NCBI RefSeq assembly: GCF_907164845.1
Contig: NZ_OU015430.1
Location: forward strand, 1,354,001-1,418,000
Reading direction: 5' to 3'
DNA from: Lysobacter luteus
Lineage (GTDB): Bacteria; Pseudomonadota; Gammaproteobacteria; Xanthomonadales; Xanthomonadaceae
DNA: 64,000 bases
Made by a program: the position numbers and the translations under genes. Within the stretch, counting starts at the first letter, position 1; each line of letters starts with the position of its first letter. The notes under the pieces were generated by a model. It had not been told where the DNA came from. It did no database searches and worked only from the letters and a program-made list of their open reading frames with translations. Shown here in pieces: positions 37,618 to 45,795 of the stretch.

Positions 37618-38214
37618 ATGATCCATATTTCCGAATCCGCCCAGACCCATTTCCGCAAGCTCATCGAGCGCGAAGCGCTGCCCGGCCTGGGGGTGCGGCT
37701 GTCGGCCGTCAACGCCGGTACCCCGCGCGCGGACGTACGCCTGGAGTTCGCCGAGCCGGGCGACCTGCAGGGCGACGAGTGGGCGGTGGACTGCGACGGC
37801 TTCACGTTGTGGTTGGAGGCGGCGAGCACGAGCTACCTGGACGGTGCCGAGATCGACTACGAGACCCTGGGTACCGCGGGCCAGTTGCAGATCCGCGCGC
37901 CGAAGATCAAGGGTGTCGCCCCGGACGCGTCCGCGTCGCTGGTCGAGCGCGTGCTCTACGTGATCGAGAACGTGGTGAACCCGCAGCTGGCAACCCACCG
38001 CGGCAGCGTCTCGGTGCAGGAAGTGACCGCCGACGGTGTCGTGGTCCTGCGCTTCGGTGGCGGATGCCACGGGTGCGGCATGGCCGACATGACCCTCAAG
38101 AACGGTATCGAGAAAACCCTGCTGGAGAAGGTTCCGGGAGTGACCGCCGTGCGTGACGCGACCGACCACGACACCGGCGCGGCCCCATACATCAGCCGCA
38201 CCGGCGCGGCCTGA
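37618..38214 (+). CDS. nfuA: Fe/S biogenesis protein NfuA
   Basis: This 198-residue iron-sulfur carrier has an N-terminal A-type-like domain (about 1-100), degenerate in its cluster cysteines as usual for NfuA. The C-terminal Nfu domain has C150 and C153 in [10 protein letters not shown], which bind a [4Fe-4S] cluster in the dimer. It helps deliver clusters to target enzymes, especially under stress. The start has no visible ribosome-binding site. Confidence 0.95.
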   Translation: MIHISESAQTHFRKLIEREALPGLGVRLSAVNAGTPRADVRLEFAEPGDLQGDEWAVDCDGFTLWLEAASTSYLDGAEIDYETLGTAGQLQIRAPKIKGVAPDASASLVERVLYVIENVVNPQLATHRGSVSVQEVTADGVVVLRFGGGCHGCGMADMTLKNGIEKTLLEKVPGVTAVRDATDHDTGAAPYISRTGAA

Positions 38215-38233
38215 CCCCGGCCCCGCGTCGTTG

Positions 38234-39979
38234 ATGATCTCAGCCGACGCACTGATCCAAGCGCTGCAGCGGCGCCTGCTGGTGCTGGCGCCACACCGGC
38301 GCCGGCCTCCGGGCGAGTTCCCGCCCGGGTGGCAGCAATGGTTCGACGCCATGCACGCACGGCCCGGCCGGGTGACCGGCGCGCCGCCGCAGGCGCTGGT
38401 GGACCTGCTCGCGCAGCGCCCCTTGGCGGGGCCGCCCCGACCGGCCGGTGAACTGACCCGCTGGCAGGCGTTCAGCGCGCTCTGGCGTCAACAGTGGCAA
38501 CCCCCCGAACCCGAAGACCGCGGCGTGCGCTGGCTCGCCGGCGGTATTTCGGCGGTCTGGCACCTGGTGCTCGCAGGTCTGTTGTTGTGGTTGATGTACC
38601 TGGACCTGACGTCCGAGGCCACCGCGCCCCCAAAGGGCGAGGAGCTCGTCGTGCAGATCGAGTACGTCGGCGCCGGTACGCCGGAAGAGGTCGGTGGTGG
38701 GCCGGAGCTGCCGACCGAACCGCGTCCGGACGGGGCGGCTGCATCGGCGCAACCGTCGCCCGCGCCGGCCGTGCCGACGCCGATCGCCCCGGAGCCGGCC
38801 GCGGCCCCGGCGGAACCCGAGGTCGCGCCGGACATGCCCGTGGTGGACCTGCGCCCGGTGGACATGTCGCAACCGGCATTGGAGATGCCCGCGCCGGAGG
38901 TGGTTGAACGGGAGGTCGCGCTGGCCGAGCCGGCACCCGCCCCACAGGAGCTGACGGTAAGCGAACCGGTGCCGGATACGAGCGAGGCATTCGTTCTGCC
39001 CCCACCGTCACCGCCGATTCCGGCGCCCGCCATCGCCATCCCCGAACTTGAAGCCACGATGCCGCAACTGGAGGTCGTCGACATTCCGCGCGTGCCGCGG
39101 CCCAGCGCGCAACGCCTGCCGACGCCGTCCATCGAGCAGCCGGTGTTGTCGGCACCGGCGCCGGAGGTCGCGATCCGTGACGTGCCTGCGCCAACGCCAA
39201 CGCCTGCGCCTCAACCCGTGGTGCCGGTGATTCGTCCGCAGGCTCCCGAAGCGCCTCGCGTGCAGGCCGACGTTCCGCCCGTGCGCGAGCGCGCTATTGC
39301 GGTGCAGCCGCGGGAACTGCCGGCCACTTCAGCTTCCCCGGTGCAGTCGCGGCCGGAAGCTGGCGCCGACGCGCCCGCCCGCCCGCCCGCGGCGGCGGCA
39401 CCTGAGCGCGAGTCCGGCAGCGATGCGCGACCCGCGCCGGCACCTTCGACGTTGGCCGGGCCGGAAAAGGCGCCGGCACCCGGTGGCTGGCCGACGCCGG
39501 AACGCGCGGACGATTGGGGCATGGCCGATACCGAACAACCCGGCGCGCAACTCGGTCAACCGCCTGGGCTTTACAACAGCGACGGCAGCGTCCGCCTGGC
39601 CGAGACGCCGGGGTCCGCGGCGCCCGGCCAACCGCCAGGCACCATCACCGAAGAAATCGCCGACCTCGACCGCGCAGGCACCTGGCTGCGACGCGCGCCC
39701 AACGACTACGAGCCGACTACGTTCGACCCGTATTGGCGCCCCAACGAAACCTTGCTGGCGGAGTGGGTCCGCAAGAGCGTCAGCACGATCCGGATCCCGA
39801 TACCGGGAACCAACAAGCACATCGTCTGCCAGACCGTCCTGCTGGTGGTGGGTGGCGGTTGCGGGATCCAGGACCCCAACCTCAACGAGCAGCCCGCGAC
39901 CGCACGTCCGCCGCCGGACGTTCCGTTCAAGCCAGAGCTGCAGGAAGACAACGGCAGCCGGTCGCCCGCCGGGGGCTGA
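38234..39979 (+). CDS. Transmembrane repetitive (Pro/Ala/Glu-rich) protein of unknown function
   Basis: This protein of 581 residues has a basic N-terminal cytoplasmic part (1-100), one membrane helix (about 101-124, ending MYLDLTSE) and a very long periplasmic region. Residues about 150-470 are low complexity and rich in Pro, Ala, Glu and Val, like the spacer of TonB proteins. A separate C-terminal domain (about 485-565) contains PNDYEPTTFDPYWRPNETLL and two cysteines, C532 and C543, that could pair. Similar proteins in Xanthomonadaceae carry the name transmembrane repetitive protein; no function is known to me. The ATG at 38234 is 19 bases after nfuA, so cotranscription is likely. Confidence 0.8.
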   Translation: MISADALIQALQRRLLVLAPHRRRPPGEFPPGWQQWFDAMHARPGRVTGAPPQALVDLLAQRPLAGPPRPAGELTRWQAFSALWRQQWQPPEPEDRGVRWLAGGISAVWHLVLAGLLLWLMYLDLTSEATAPPKGEELVVQIEYVGAGTPEEVGGGPELPTEPRPDGAAASAQPSPAPAVPTPIAPEPAAAPAEPEVAPDMPVVDLRPVDMSQPALEMPAPEVVEREVALAEPAPAPQELTVSEPVPDTSEAFVLPPPSPPIPAPAIAIPELEATMPQLEVVDIPRVPRPSAQRLPTPSIEQPVLSAPAPEVAIRDVPAPTPTPAPQPVVPVIRPQAPEAPRVQADVPPVRERAIAVQPRELPATSASPVQSRPEAGADAPARPPAAAAPERESGSDARPAPAPSTLAGPEKAPAPGGWPTPERADDWGMADTEQPGAQLGQPPGLYNSDGSVRLAETPGSAAPGQPPGTITEEIADLDRAGTWLRRAPNDYEPTTFDPYWRPNETLLAEWVRKSVSTIRIPIPGTNKHIVCQTVLLVVGGGCGIQDPNLNEQPATARPPPDVPFKPELQEDNGSRSPAGG

Positions 39980-40013
39980 GGCAACTCCGCTACGCGGCTG
40001 CCCTGCAAACCAC

Positions 40014-40044
40014 CAAAAAAAAGCCCGCACGATGGCGGGCTTTC
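40014..40044. terminator. Terminator between convergent genes
   Basis: Stem AAAGCCCGC (40020-40028), loop ACGATG, GCGGGCTTT (40035-40043). A run of eight A before the stem gives a strong T-tract on the minus strand, ending the cytochrome operon; on the plus strand the T-tract is short. Confidence 0.8.
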
Positions 40045-40069
40045 TCGTGACCGGTGCCGGTGGCGCCGG

Positions 40070-40501
40070 TCAGTCGTTCATCCGCGTCAGGTCAACCAGG
40101 TCGCCATTCCGCGACGCGAAGTACGCTGAGAGGTCGGCGATCTGCTGGTCGGTCAACGACTTGGCTTGCGCCGACATCAGCGCATGGTCACGCGTGCCGT
40201 TGCGGTAGCCCGACAAGGCATGGCCGAGGTAATCGGCGTACTGGCCACCCAGTTTCGGGTAGCTCGGATCGATCGGCGCATTGCCATCGGCGCCGTGGCA
40301 GTCGATGCAGGACTGGCCGGTGGCCGCGCCCTTGGTGTTGGCGAGTTGCTCGCCGGCGGCGATGTTGCCTTCCGGCAGCCCGGCCGAGGACGAACGCGGG
40401 GCGCCGGCTTCGGCTTCGGCGTGGTCACCCGAGCCGGAACAGGCAGCGAGCAGCAGCGCAGCGGCGAGGGCAGGGGCGATGGCGAGGTTGCGAATCGTCA
40501 T
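40070..40501 (-). CDS. Monoheme cytochrome c lipoprotein (cytochrome c4-like domain)
   Basis: This 143-residue protein has a lipoprotein signal (MTIRNLAIAPALAAALLLAAC). A single class I cytochrome c domain has the heme site CIDCH and the axial methionine candidate in DHALMSAQAKSLTDQQIADL. The pattern YPKLGGQYADYLGHALSGYRNG is typical of one half of diheme cytochrome c4. A GTG start at 40516, overlapping the stop of the upstream cytochrome gene (GTGA), is an alternative. It is probably cotranscribed with that gene. Confidence 0.88.
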   Translation of the reverse strand: MTIRNLAIAPALAAALLLAACSGSGDHAEAEAGAPRSSSAGLPEGNIAAGEQLANTKGAATGQSCIDCHGADGNAPIDPSYPKLGGQYADYLGHALSGYRNGTRDHALMSAQAKSLTDQQIADLSAYFASRNGDLVDLTRMND

Positions 40502-40512
40502 TGGCGGTCTGC

Positions 40513-40878
40513 TCACTGGCTCAGGCTGGAGAGGAAGGCGGCGATGTCGGCGATGTCCTGGTCCGAGAAGCTCTCGGCCTGGGCCTGCATCGTGGGATGC
40601 ACGCGCGAACCCTGCTGGTACGCGGTCAGCGCGTTGACCAGGTAGACGGAGGACTGGCCACCGATCCGGGGCACGTGATAGTTCGGGTAGGCGTTCTTGT
40701 AGCCCTCGACGCCGTGGCAGCCTTGGCAGGTGTACGCCAACATGCGGCCATTCTCGAGGTCGCCGGCGGTCGGGTCGGCCGACTGTGCGGCGGCCGGGGC
40801 CGGGGTGTCCTGCGCCAGCACCGGAGTGGCGAAGGCAGTGGTAAGCGCCAAGGCGGCGATCGTCAGCGGTCGCATCAT
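40513..40878 (-). CDS. Monoheme periplasmic cytochrome c (cytochrome c4-like domain)
   Basis: This 121-residue protein has a cleavable signal peptide (MMRPLTIAALALTTAFATPVLAQ). Its single cytochrome c domain has CQGCH and the axial methionine candidate in HPTMQAQAESFSDQDIADI. It follows the same c4-like pattern as the gene after it (PRIGGQSSVYLVNALTAYQQG). The frame is open upstream to 41040, but the signal peptide fixes the start near 40878. Electron carrier role in the periplasm is inferred. Confidence 0.88.
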   Translation of the reverse strand: MMRPLTIAALALTTAFATPVLAQDTPAPAAAQSADPTAGDLENGRMLAYTCQGCHGVEGYKNAYPNYHVPRIGGQSSVYLVNALTAYQQGSRVHPTMQAQAESFSDQDIADIAAFLSSLSQ

Positions 40879-41145
40879 GTCGTGCAATCTCTGGTAGCTG
40901 GCAAAGGTATCGAAGTCGGCTGCGCGGCGGAGCGTATCCGCATCCCCTGCGCGCAATCCGCCGAGTATAGCCCGCGACCTCGGATCAACGAAGCCTGCCC
41001 CTCGGGGACGATGCGACCGGGCGGTGTCGTCGCTCACCATGACCTCTGGCGCATGGTGTTTTCAGGAGTGGGTGATATACCTACATACAACACCGGCATA
41101 CGCCCGGCATGACCACGTCCGCCACCTTCCATCTGGGGTCTTTCG
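40879..41145. promoter_or_regulatory. Divergent intergenic region: cytochromes / RND operon
   Basis: A 267-base gap between the leftward cytochrome pair and the rightward efflux operon. An AT-richer patch (about 41060-41100, with GATATACC and TACATACAAC) is the likeliest promoter area for the efflux operon. No clear regulator site or small gene is seen. Confidence 0.4.
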
Positions 41146-42282
41146 ATGCGCCACCACACCTTGTCCCGCGGCCACGTCCGCGCCGTTGTCCTCGCTCTGG
41201 CTTGCGTGCTTTCGGTGGCGGCCTGCAAGGGCGGTTCGCCGGATGGCGCCGCCCCCGGCGAGGACGGCAAGAAGGGTCCCGAAGCGGTGACCGTTGAAGT
41301 CGCAGCGGTCGAGACGCGCCCGGTTGCTGCCAGCTATTCCGGCACCGCGCCGTTGGAGGCGCCCGCCGAGGCGCAGGTGGTCGCCAAGACGTCGGGCGTG
41401 GCATTGAGCGTGCTGGTCGAAGAGGGCGACGTGGTGCGGGCCGGCCAGACGCTGGTTCGCCTGGACGCATCACGCGCCGAATTGCAGGCGGCGCAGACGG
41501 CCGCGCAGATGAACAAGTTGCAGAACCAGTTCGCCCGCGCGCAGACGCTGGCGAAGGAACAGCTGATCGCCGCGTCGGACTACGACCAGATCCGCTACGA
41601 CCTGGAAAACGCGCGCGCGGCGAACCGCCTTGCCAACCTGGAGCTGTCCTACGCGGCGGTGAAGGCGCCGATCAGCGGCGTGGTCGCCTCGGTAACGCCC
41701 AAGCCCGGCAACTTCGTGCAGATCAACACCCCCATCGTCCGTATCGTCGACACCTCCACCCTGGAGGCTGTGCTCAACGTGCCCGAGCGCGAGCTGGCGA
41801 CGATGCAGGCCGGCCTTCCAGTCGACCTGCGGGTCGACGCGCTGCCCGGCAAGACCTTCACCGGCACCATCGACCGCATCTCGCCGGTGGTGGACTCCGG
41901 CAGCGGCACCTTCCGCGTGATCGCCGAGTTCGACAGCGGCGGACTGCTGCAGCCCGGCATGTTCGGTCGCATCGGCATCGATTACGACAAGCGTGCCAAC
42001 GCGACAGTGGTGCCGCGCGCGGCGCTGCTGGATGCCGGCACCAATGCCGCGGTATTCGCGGTCCGCGATGGCAAGGCCGCGCGGGTACCGGTGACGCTGG
42101 GCTACATGGACGGCCAGTGGGCCGAGGTGCGCGAGGGCCTCGCGGTCGGCGAGCAGGTCGTCGTTGCCGGCAAGGCTGCCCTGCGCGACGGCAGCGCCGT
42201 CACGGTGATCGGGCAGCCCGGGGACAAGGCGGTCGCTGCGTCCGAAGGCGGCGCCGTCGCCCCCGTCGCAAACAACCAGTAA
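41146..42282 (+). CDS. RND efflux periplasmic adaptor (membrane fusion protein), lipoprotein
   Basis: This 378-residue adaptor has a lipoprotein signal (VLSVAAC, C27). Its lipoyl/barrel-sandwich halves are visible at about 55-95 and 150-200 (VVAKTSGVALSVLVEEGDVV and VKAPISGVVASV), around a short coiled-coil hairpin (about 105-150). A beta-barrel and membrane-proximal part follow. It would link the two RND pumps downstream to an outer-membrane TolC-like channel, which is not encoded here. It lies 15 bases before the first pump gene. Confidence 0.93.
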   Translation: MRHHTLSRGHVRAVVLALACVLSVAACKGGSPDGAAPGEDGKKGPEAVTVEVAAVETRPVAASYSGTAPLEAPAEAQVVAKTSGVALSVLVEEGDVVRAGQTLVRLDASRAELQAAQTAAQMNKLQNQFARAQTLAKEQLIAASDYDQIRYDLENARAANRLANLELSYAAVKAPISGVVASVTPKPGNFVQINTPIVRIVDTSTLEAVLNVPERELATMQAGLPVDLRVDALPGKTFTGTIDRISPVVDSGSGTFRVIAEFDSGGLLQPGMFGRIGIDYDKRANATVVPRAALLDAGTNAAVFAVRDGKAARVPVTLGYMDGQWAEVREGLAVGEQVVVAGKAALRDGSAVTVIGQPGDKAVAASEGGAVAPVANNQ

Positions 42283-42297
42283 CCCCGGGATCCGCAC

Positions 42298-45200
42298 GTG
42301 AGCGATATCAATCGTCCTTCCCCGCGGCCGGACGAGTCCCAGGACTCGCACGCCTCGCGCAGCTTCAGCCTGGTGGAGTTCTCCACCCGCCGCCGGGTCA
42401 CCGTGGCGATGGTGACGATCACCTTCCTGCTGTTCGGCCTGATCGCGCTGGGCAACCTCAAGGTCAACCTGCTGCCGGACCTGAGCTATCCCACCCTGAC
42501 CGTGCGCACCGAGTACACCGGTGCCGCCCCCGCCGAGATCGAGACGCTGATCTCCGAGCCGGTCGAAGAGGCCGTTGGCGTGGTCAAGGGACTGCGCAAA
42601 CTGAAGTCGGTATCGCGTACCGGCCAGAGCGACGTGGTGCTCGAGTTCGCCTGGGGCACCGACATGGACCAGGCCAGCTTGGAGGTCCGCGACAAGATGG
42701 AGGCATTGCAACTGCCGCTCGAGGCCAAGCCTCCGGTGCTGTTGCGTTTCAATCCGTCGACCGAACCGGTCGTGCGACTGGCGCTGTCTGCGCAGGGTGA
42801 TGAGGACGCGGTGTCACAGCTGACCGCGCTGCGCCGTTACGCCGACGACGACCTGAAGAAGAAGCTCGAGCCCGTCGAAGGCGTCGCCGCGGTCAAGGTC
42901 GGCGGTGGCCTGGAGGACGAAGTCCAGGTGCTGATTGACCAGCAGAAGCTGGCCCAGCTCAACCTTCCCATCGACCGCGTCATCCAGCGCCTGCAGCAGG
43001 AGAACATCAACATCTCGGGCGGCCGTCTGGAAGAGGGCTCGCAGCGCTACCTGGTCCGCACGGTCAACCAGTTCGCCAGCGTGGAGGAGATCGGCAACAT
43101 GCTGGTGTCCACCAGCAGCGGTGGCGACAGCGCCGCGCAGGACGCGGCATTGCAGATGGCGCGCGTGGCCGCGGCGACCGGTTCGGCCGATGCGATGGCG
43201 GCGGCTGCGTCGGTGCAGAGTGCGTCTTCGGGCGCCGGCTCGACCGTGGCCGGCGGCATGCCGGTGCGGCTCCGTGACGTGGCGACGGTCAGCCAGGGTC
43301 ACAAGGAGCGCGAGGCGATCATCCGGCTGGACGGGCGCGAAGCGGTCGAACTGGCGATCTACAAGGAGGGCGACGCCAACACCGTTGCCACCGCTGATGC
43401 CCTGCACGAGCGCCTGGAGCGGATCCGCGAGCAGGTCCCGCCGGACATCGAGCTGACCGTCATCGAGGACCAGTCCACCTTCATCCGGCACGCCATCTCG
43501 GACGTGAAGTTCGACGCGATGGTGGGCGGCGTGCTGGCGATCCTGATCATCTTCCTGTTCCTGCGCGACGGCTGGAGCACGTTCGTGATCAGCCTGTCGC
43601 TGCCGGTCTCGATCATCACCACGTTCTTCTTCATGGGCCAGCTGGACCTGAGCCTCAACGTCATGTCGCTCGGTGGCCTGGCGCTGGCGACCGGACTTGT
43701 GGTGGACGACTCGATCGTCGTGCTGGAGTCCATCGCCAAGGCGAGGGAACGGGGGCTCGGCATCCTCGAGGCAGCGATCGAAGGCACCCGCGAGGTCAGC
43801 ATGGCGGTCGTTGCATCGACGCTGACCACGATCGCGGTGTTTTTGCCGCTGGTGTTCGTCGAGGGTGTCGCCGGCGAGCTGTTCCGCGACCAGGCGCTGA
43901 CCGTGGCATTGGCCATCGGCATCTCGCTGGTGGTGTCGATGACGCTGATCCCGATGCTGAGCGCACTCAAGGGGCGGCCGCCGATGGCGTTCCCCGAAGA
44001 GCCGCCGCACCCGCAGTGGCGCCCGACCTCGAAGCTGCAGAAGCCGCTCGCACTGGCCGAGCGGGGCGTCGGCGCGGGGGCGCGTGGTGGGTTCTTCGGC
44101 CTGGCCTGGCTGGTGGTGCGCGCCTGGCGCGTACTGGTGGCGGTGGTCGGCCCGGTCATGCGCAAGGCGAGCGACATCGCGATGGCGCCGTACGGCCGCG
44201 CCGAGCGTGGGTATCTGAAGCTGTTGCCGGCCGCCTTGGCGCGGCCGGTGCTGGTGATGGGGTCGGCCGCCGCGGCTTTCGTGCTGACCCTGCTGATGGT
44301 GCCCTTGCTGGGGGCGGACCTGATCCCGCAACTGGCGCAGGACCGTTTCGAGATGACCGTCAAGCTGCCGCCGGGCACCCCGCTGGCGGAGACCGACGCG
44401 CTGGTGCGCGAGCTGCAGCGCAAGCACGCGGACGAGCCGGGTCTCCACGCGATGTACGGCGTTAGCGGAAGCGGCACCCGGCTGGACGCCAGTCCGACCG
44501 AGAGCGGCGAGAACATCGGCAAGCTCAGCATCGTGATGGCCGACGGCGGCAGCGAAGAAGTGGAGGCGGCCACCACCGAGCGCCTGCGCGAGACCATGCA
44601 GGCCCATCCGGGCACGCAGGTCGACTTCAGCCGGCCGGAGCTCTTCAGCTTCTCACCACCGCTGGAAATCGAGCTACAGGGCAACGACCTGGCCGAGATC
44701 GAGCAGGCCGGTCGACGCATGGCCGAGCTGCTGCGAGCCAACCCGCACTACGCCGACGTCAGCTCGACCGTGGAGCAGGGGTTCCCCGAGATCCAGATCC
44801 ACTTCGACCAGGAGCGCGCGGCATCGTTGGGGCTGACCACGCGGCAGATCGCCGACGCGGTGGTCGCCAAGGTGCGCGGCGAGGTGGCCACGCGCTACAG
44901 CTTCCGCGATCGCAAGATCGACGTGCTGGTGCGTGCACAGCAGACCGACCGCGCTTCGGTACAGGACATCGGCAACCTGATCGTCAACCCGTCGGGCAGC
45001 GCGCCGGTGCGGCTGTCGTCGGTGGCCGACGTGGTCGCGACCACCGGTCCGAGCGAGATCCACCGCGCCGACCAGGTCCGCGTCGCGATCGTGTCCGCCA
45101 ACCTGCGCGACATCGACCTGGGCAGCGCGGTGCAGGAGGTGCGGTCGATCGTGGAGAAGAACCCGCTCGGTCCGGGCGTGCGGATGAACATCGGCGGCCA

Positions 45201-45795
45201 GGGCGAGGAGCTGGAGCAGTCGCTGAACTCGCTGCTGTTTGCGTTCGGCCTGGCGATCTTCCTGGTCTATCTGGTGATGGCCTCGCAGTTCGAATCGCTG
45301 CTGCATCCGTTCGTGATCCTGTTCACCATTCCGCTCGCGATGGTCGGCGCGGTGCTGGCGCTGCTGCTGACCGGCTCGACGGTGTCGATCGTGGTGTTCA
45401 TCGGCCTGATCCTGCTGGTCGGCCTGGTCACCAAGAACGCGATCATCCTGATCGACAAGGTCAACCAGCTGCGCGAAGCGGGCGCGGCCAAGCGCGACGC
45501 GCTGGTGGAGGGCGCTCGCTCACGCCTGCGCCCGATCATCATGACGACGCTGTGCACGCTGTTCGGCTTCCTGCCGCTGGCGCTCGCGTTCGGCGAAGGC
45601 TCCGAGGTGCGCTCGCCCATGGCGATCACCGTGATCGGTGGCCTGCTGGTGTCGACGTTGTTGACGCTGGTGGTCATCCCGGTGGTGTACGACCGGCTGG
45701 ACCGCCGCTCGGACGAGCATTTCCGCGAGCGTGGCCGGCGTGCGGCACGGCTGTCCGGCCGGCTGTCGGGTGACGAGGCGGAGCAGCCGGCATGA
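42298..45795 (+). CDS. RND efflux pump subunit 1 (proton-relay residues intact)
   Basis: This 1165-residue inner-membrane RND transporter is about 130 residues longer than usual. Proton-relay residues are present: D470-D471 in the fourth helix (VVDDSIVVLES) and K1046 in the tenth (GLVTKNAIILID). The extra length lies mainly in an Ala/Ser-rich insertion in the first periplasmic loop (about 272-322) and an enlarged cytoplasmic loop between helices 6 and 7 (about 557-657). The start is GTG 42298. The stop overlaps subunit 2 (ATGA), so the two pumps are made together, as in MdtABC or MuxABC systems. Confidence 0.94.
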   Translation: MSDINRPSPRPDESQDSHASRSFSLVEFSTRRRVTVAMVTITFLLFGLIALGNLKVNLLPDLSYPTLTVRTEYTGAAPAEIETLISEPVEEAVGVVKGLRKLKSVSRTGQSDVVLEFAWGTDMDQASLEVRDKMEALQLPLEAKPPVLLRFNPSTEPVVRLALSAQGDEDAVSQLTALRRYADDDLKKKLEPVEGVAAVKVGGGLEDEVQVLIDQQKLAQLNLPIDRVIQRLQQENINISGGRLEEGSQRYLVRTVNQFASVEEIGNMLVSTSSGGDSAAQDAALQMARVAAATGSADAMAAAASVQSASSGAGSTVAGGMPVRLRDVATVSQGHKEREAIIRLDGREAVELAIYKEGDANTVATADALHERLERIREQVPPDIELTVIEDQSTFIRHAISDVKFDAMVGGVLAILIIFLFLRDGWSTFVISLSLPVSIITTFFFMGQLDLSLNVMSLGGLALATGLVVDDSIVVLESIAKARERGLGILEAAIEGTREVSMAVVASTLTTIAVFLPLVFVEGVAGELFRDQALTVALAIGISLVVSMTLIPMLSALKGRPPMAFPEEPPHPQWRPTSKLQKPLALAERGVGAGARGGFFGLAWLVVRAWRVLVAVVGPVMRKASDIAMAPYGRAERGYLKLLPAALARPVLVMGSAAAAFVLTLLMVPLLGADLIPQLAQDRFEMTVKLPPGTPLAETDALVRELQRKHADEPGLHAMYGVSGSGTRLDASPTESGENIGKLSIVMADGGSEEVEAATTERLRETMQAHPGTQVDFSRPELFSFSPPLEIELQGNDLAEIEQAGRRMAELLRANPHYADVSSTVEQGFPEIQIHFDQERAASLGLTTRQIADAVVAKVRGEVATRYSFRDRKIDVLVRAQQTDRASVQDIGNLIVNPSGSAPVRLSSVADVVATTGPSEIHRADQVRVAIVSANLRDIDLGSAVQEVRSIVEKNPLGPGVRMNIGGQGEELEQSLNSLLFAFGLAIFLVYLVMASQFESLLHPFVILFTIPLAMVGAVLALLLTGSTVSIVVFIGLILLVGLVTKNAIILIDKVNQLREAGAAKRDALVEGARSRLRPIIMTTLCTLFGFLPLALAFGEGSEVRSPMAITVIGGLLVSTLLTLVVIPVVYDRLDRRSDEHFRERGRRAARLSGRLSGDEAEQPA

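Noticed and set aside
41057-41110. TetR-type operator before the RND operon
   Set aside because: The patch is AT-richer but I found no convincing inverted repeat, and the only TetR gene is 10 kb away.
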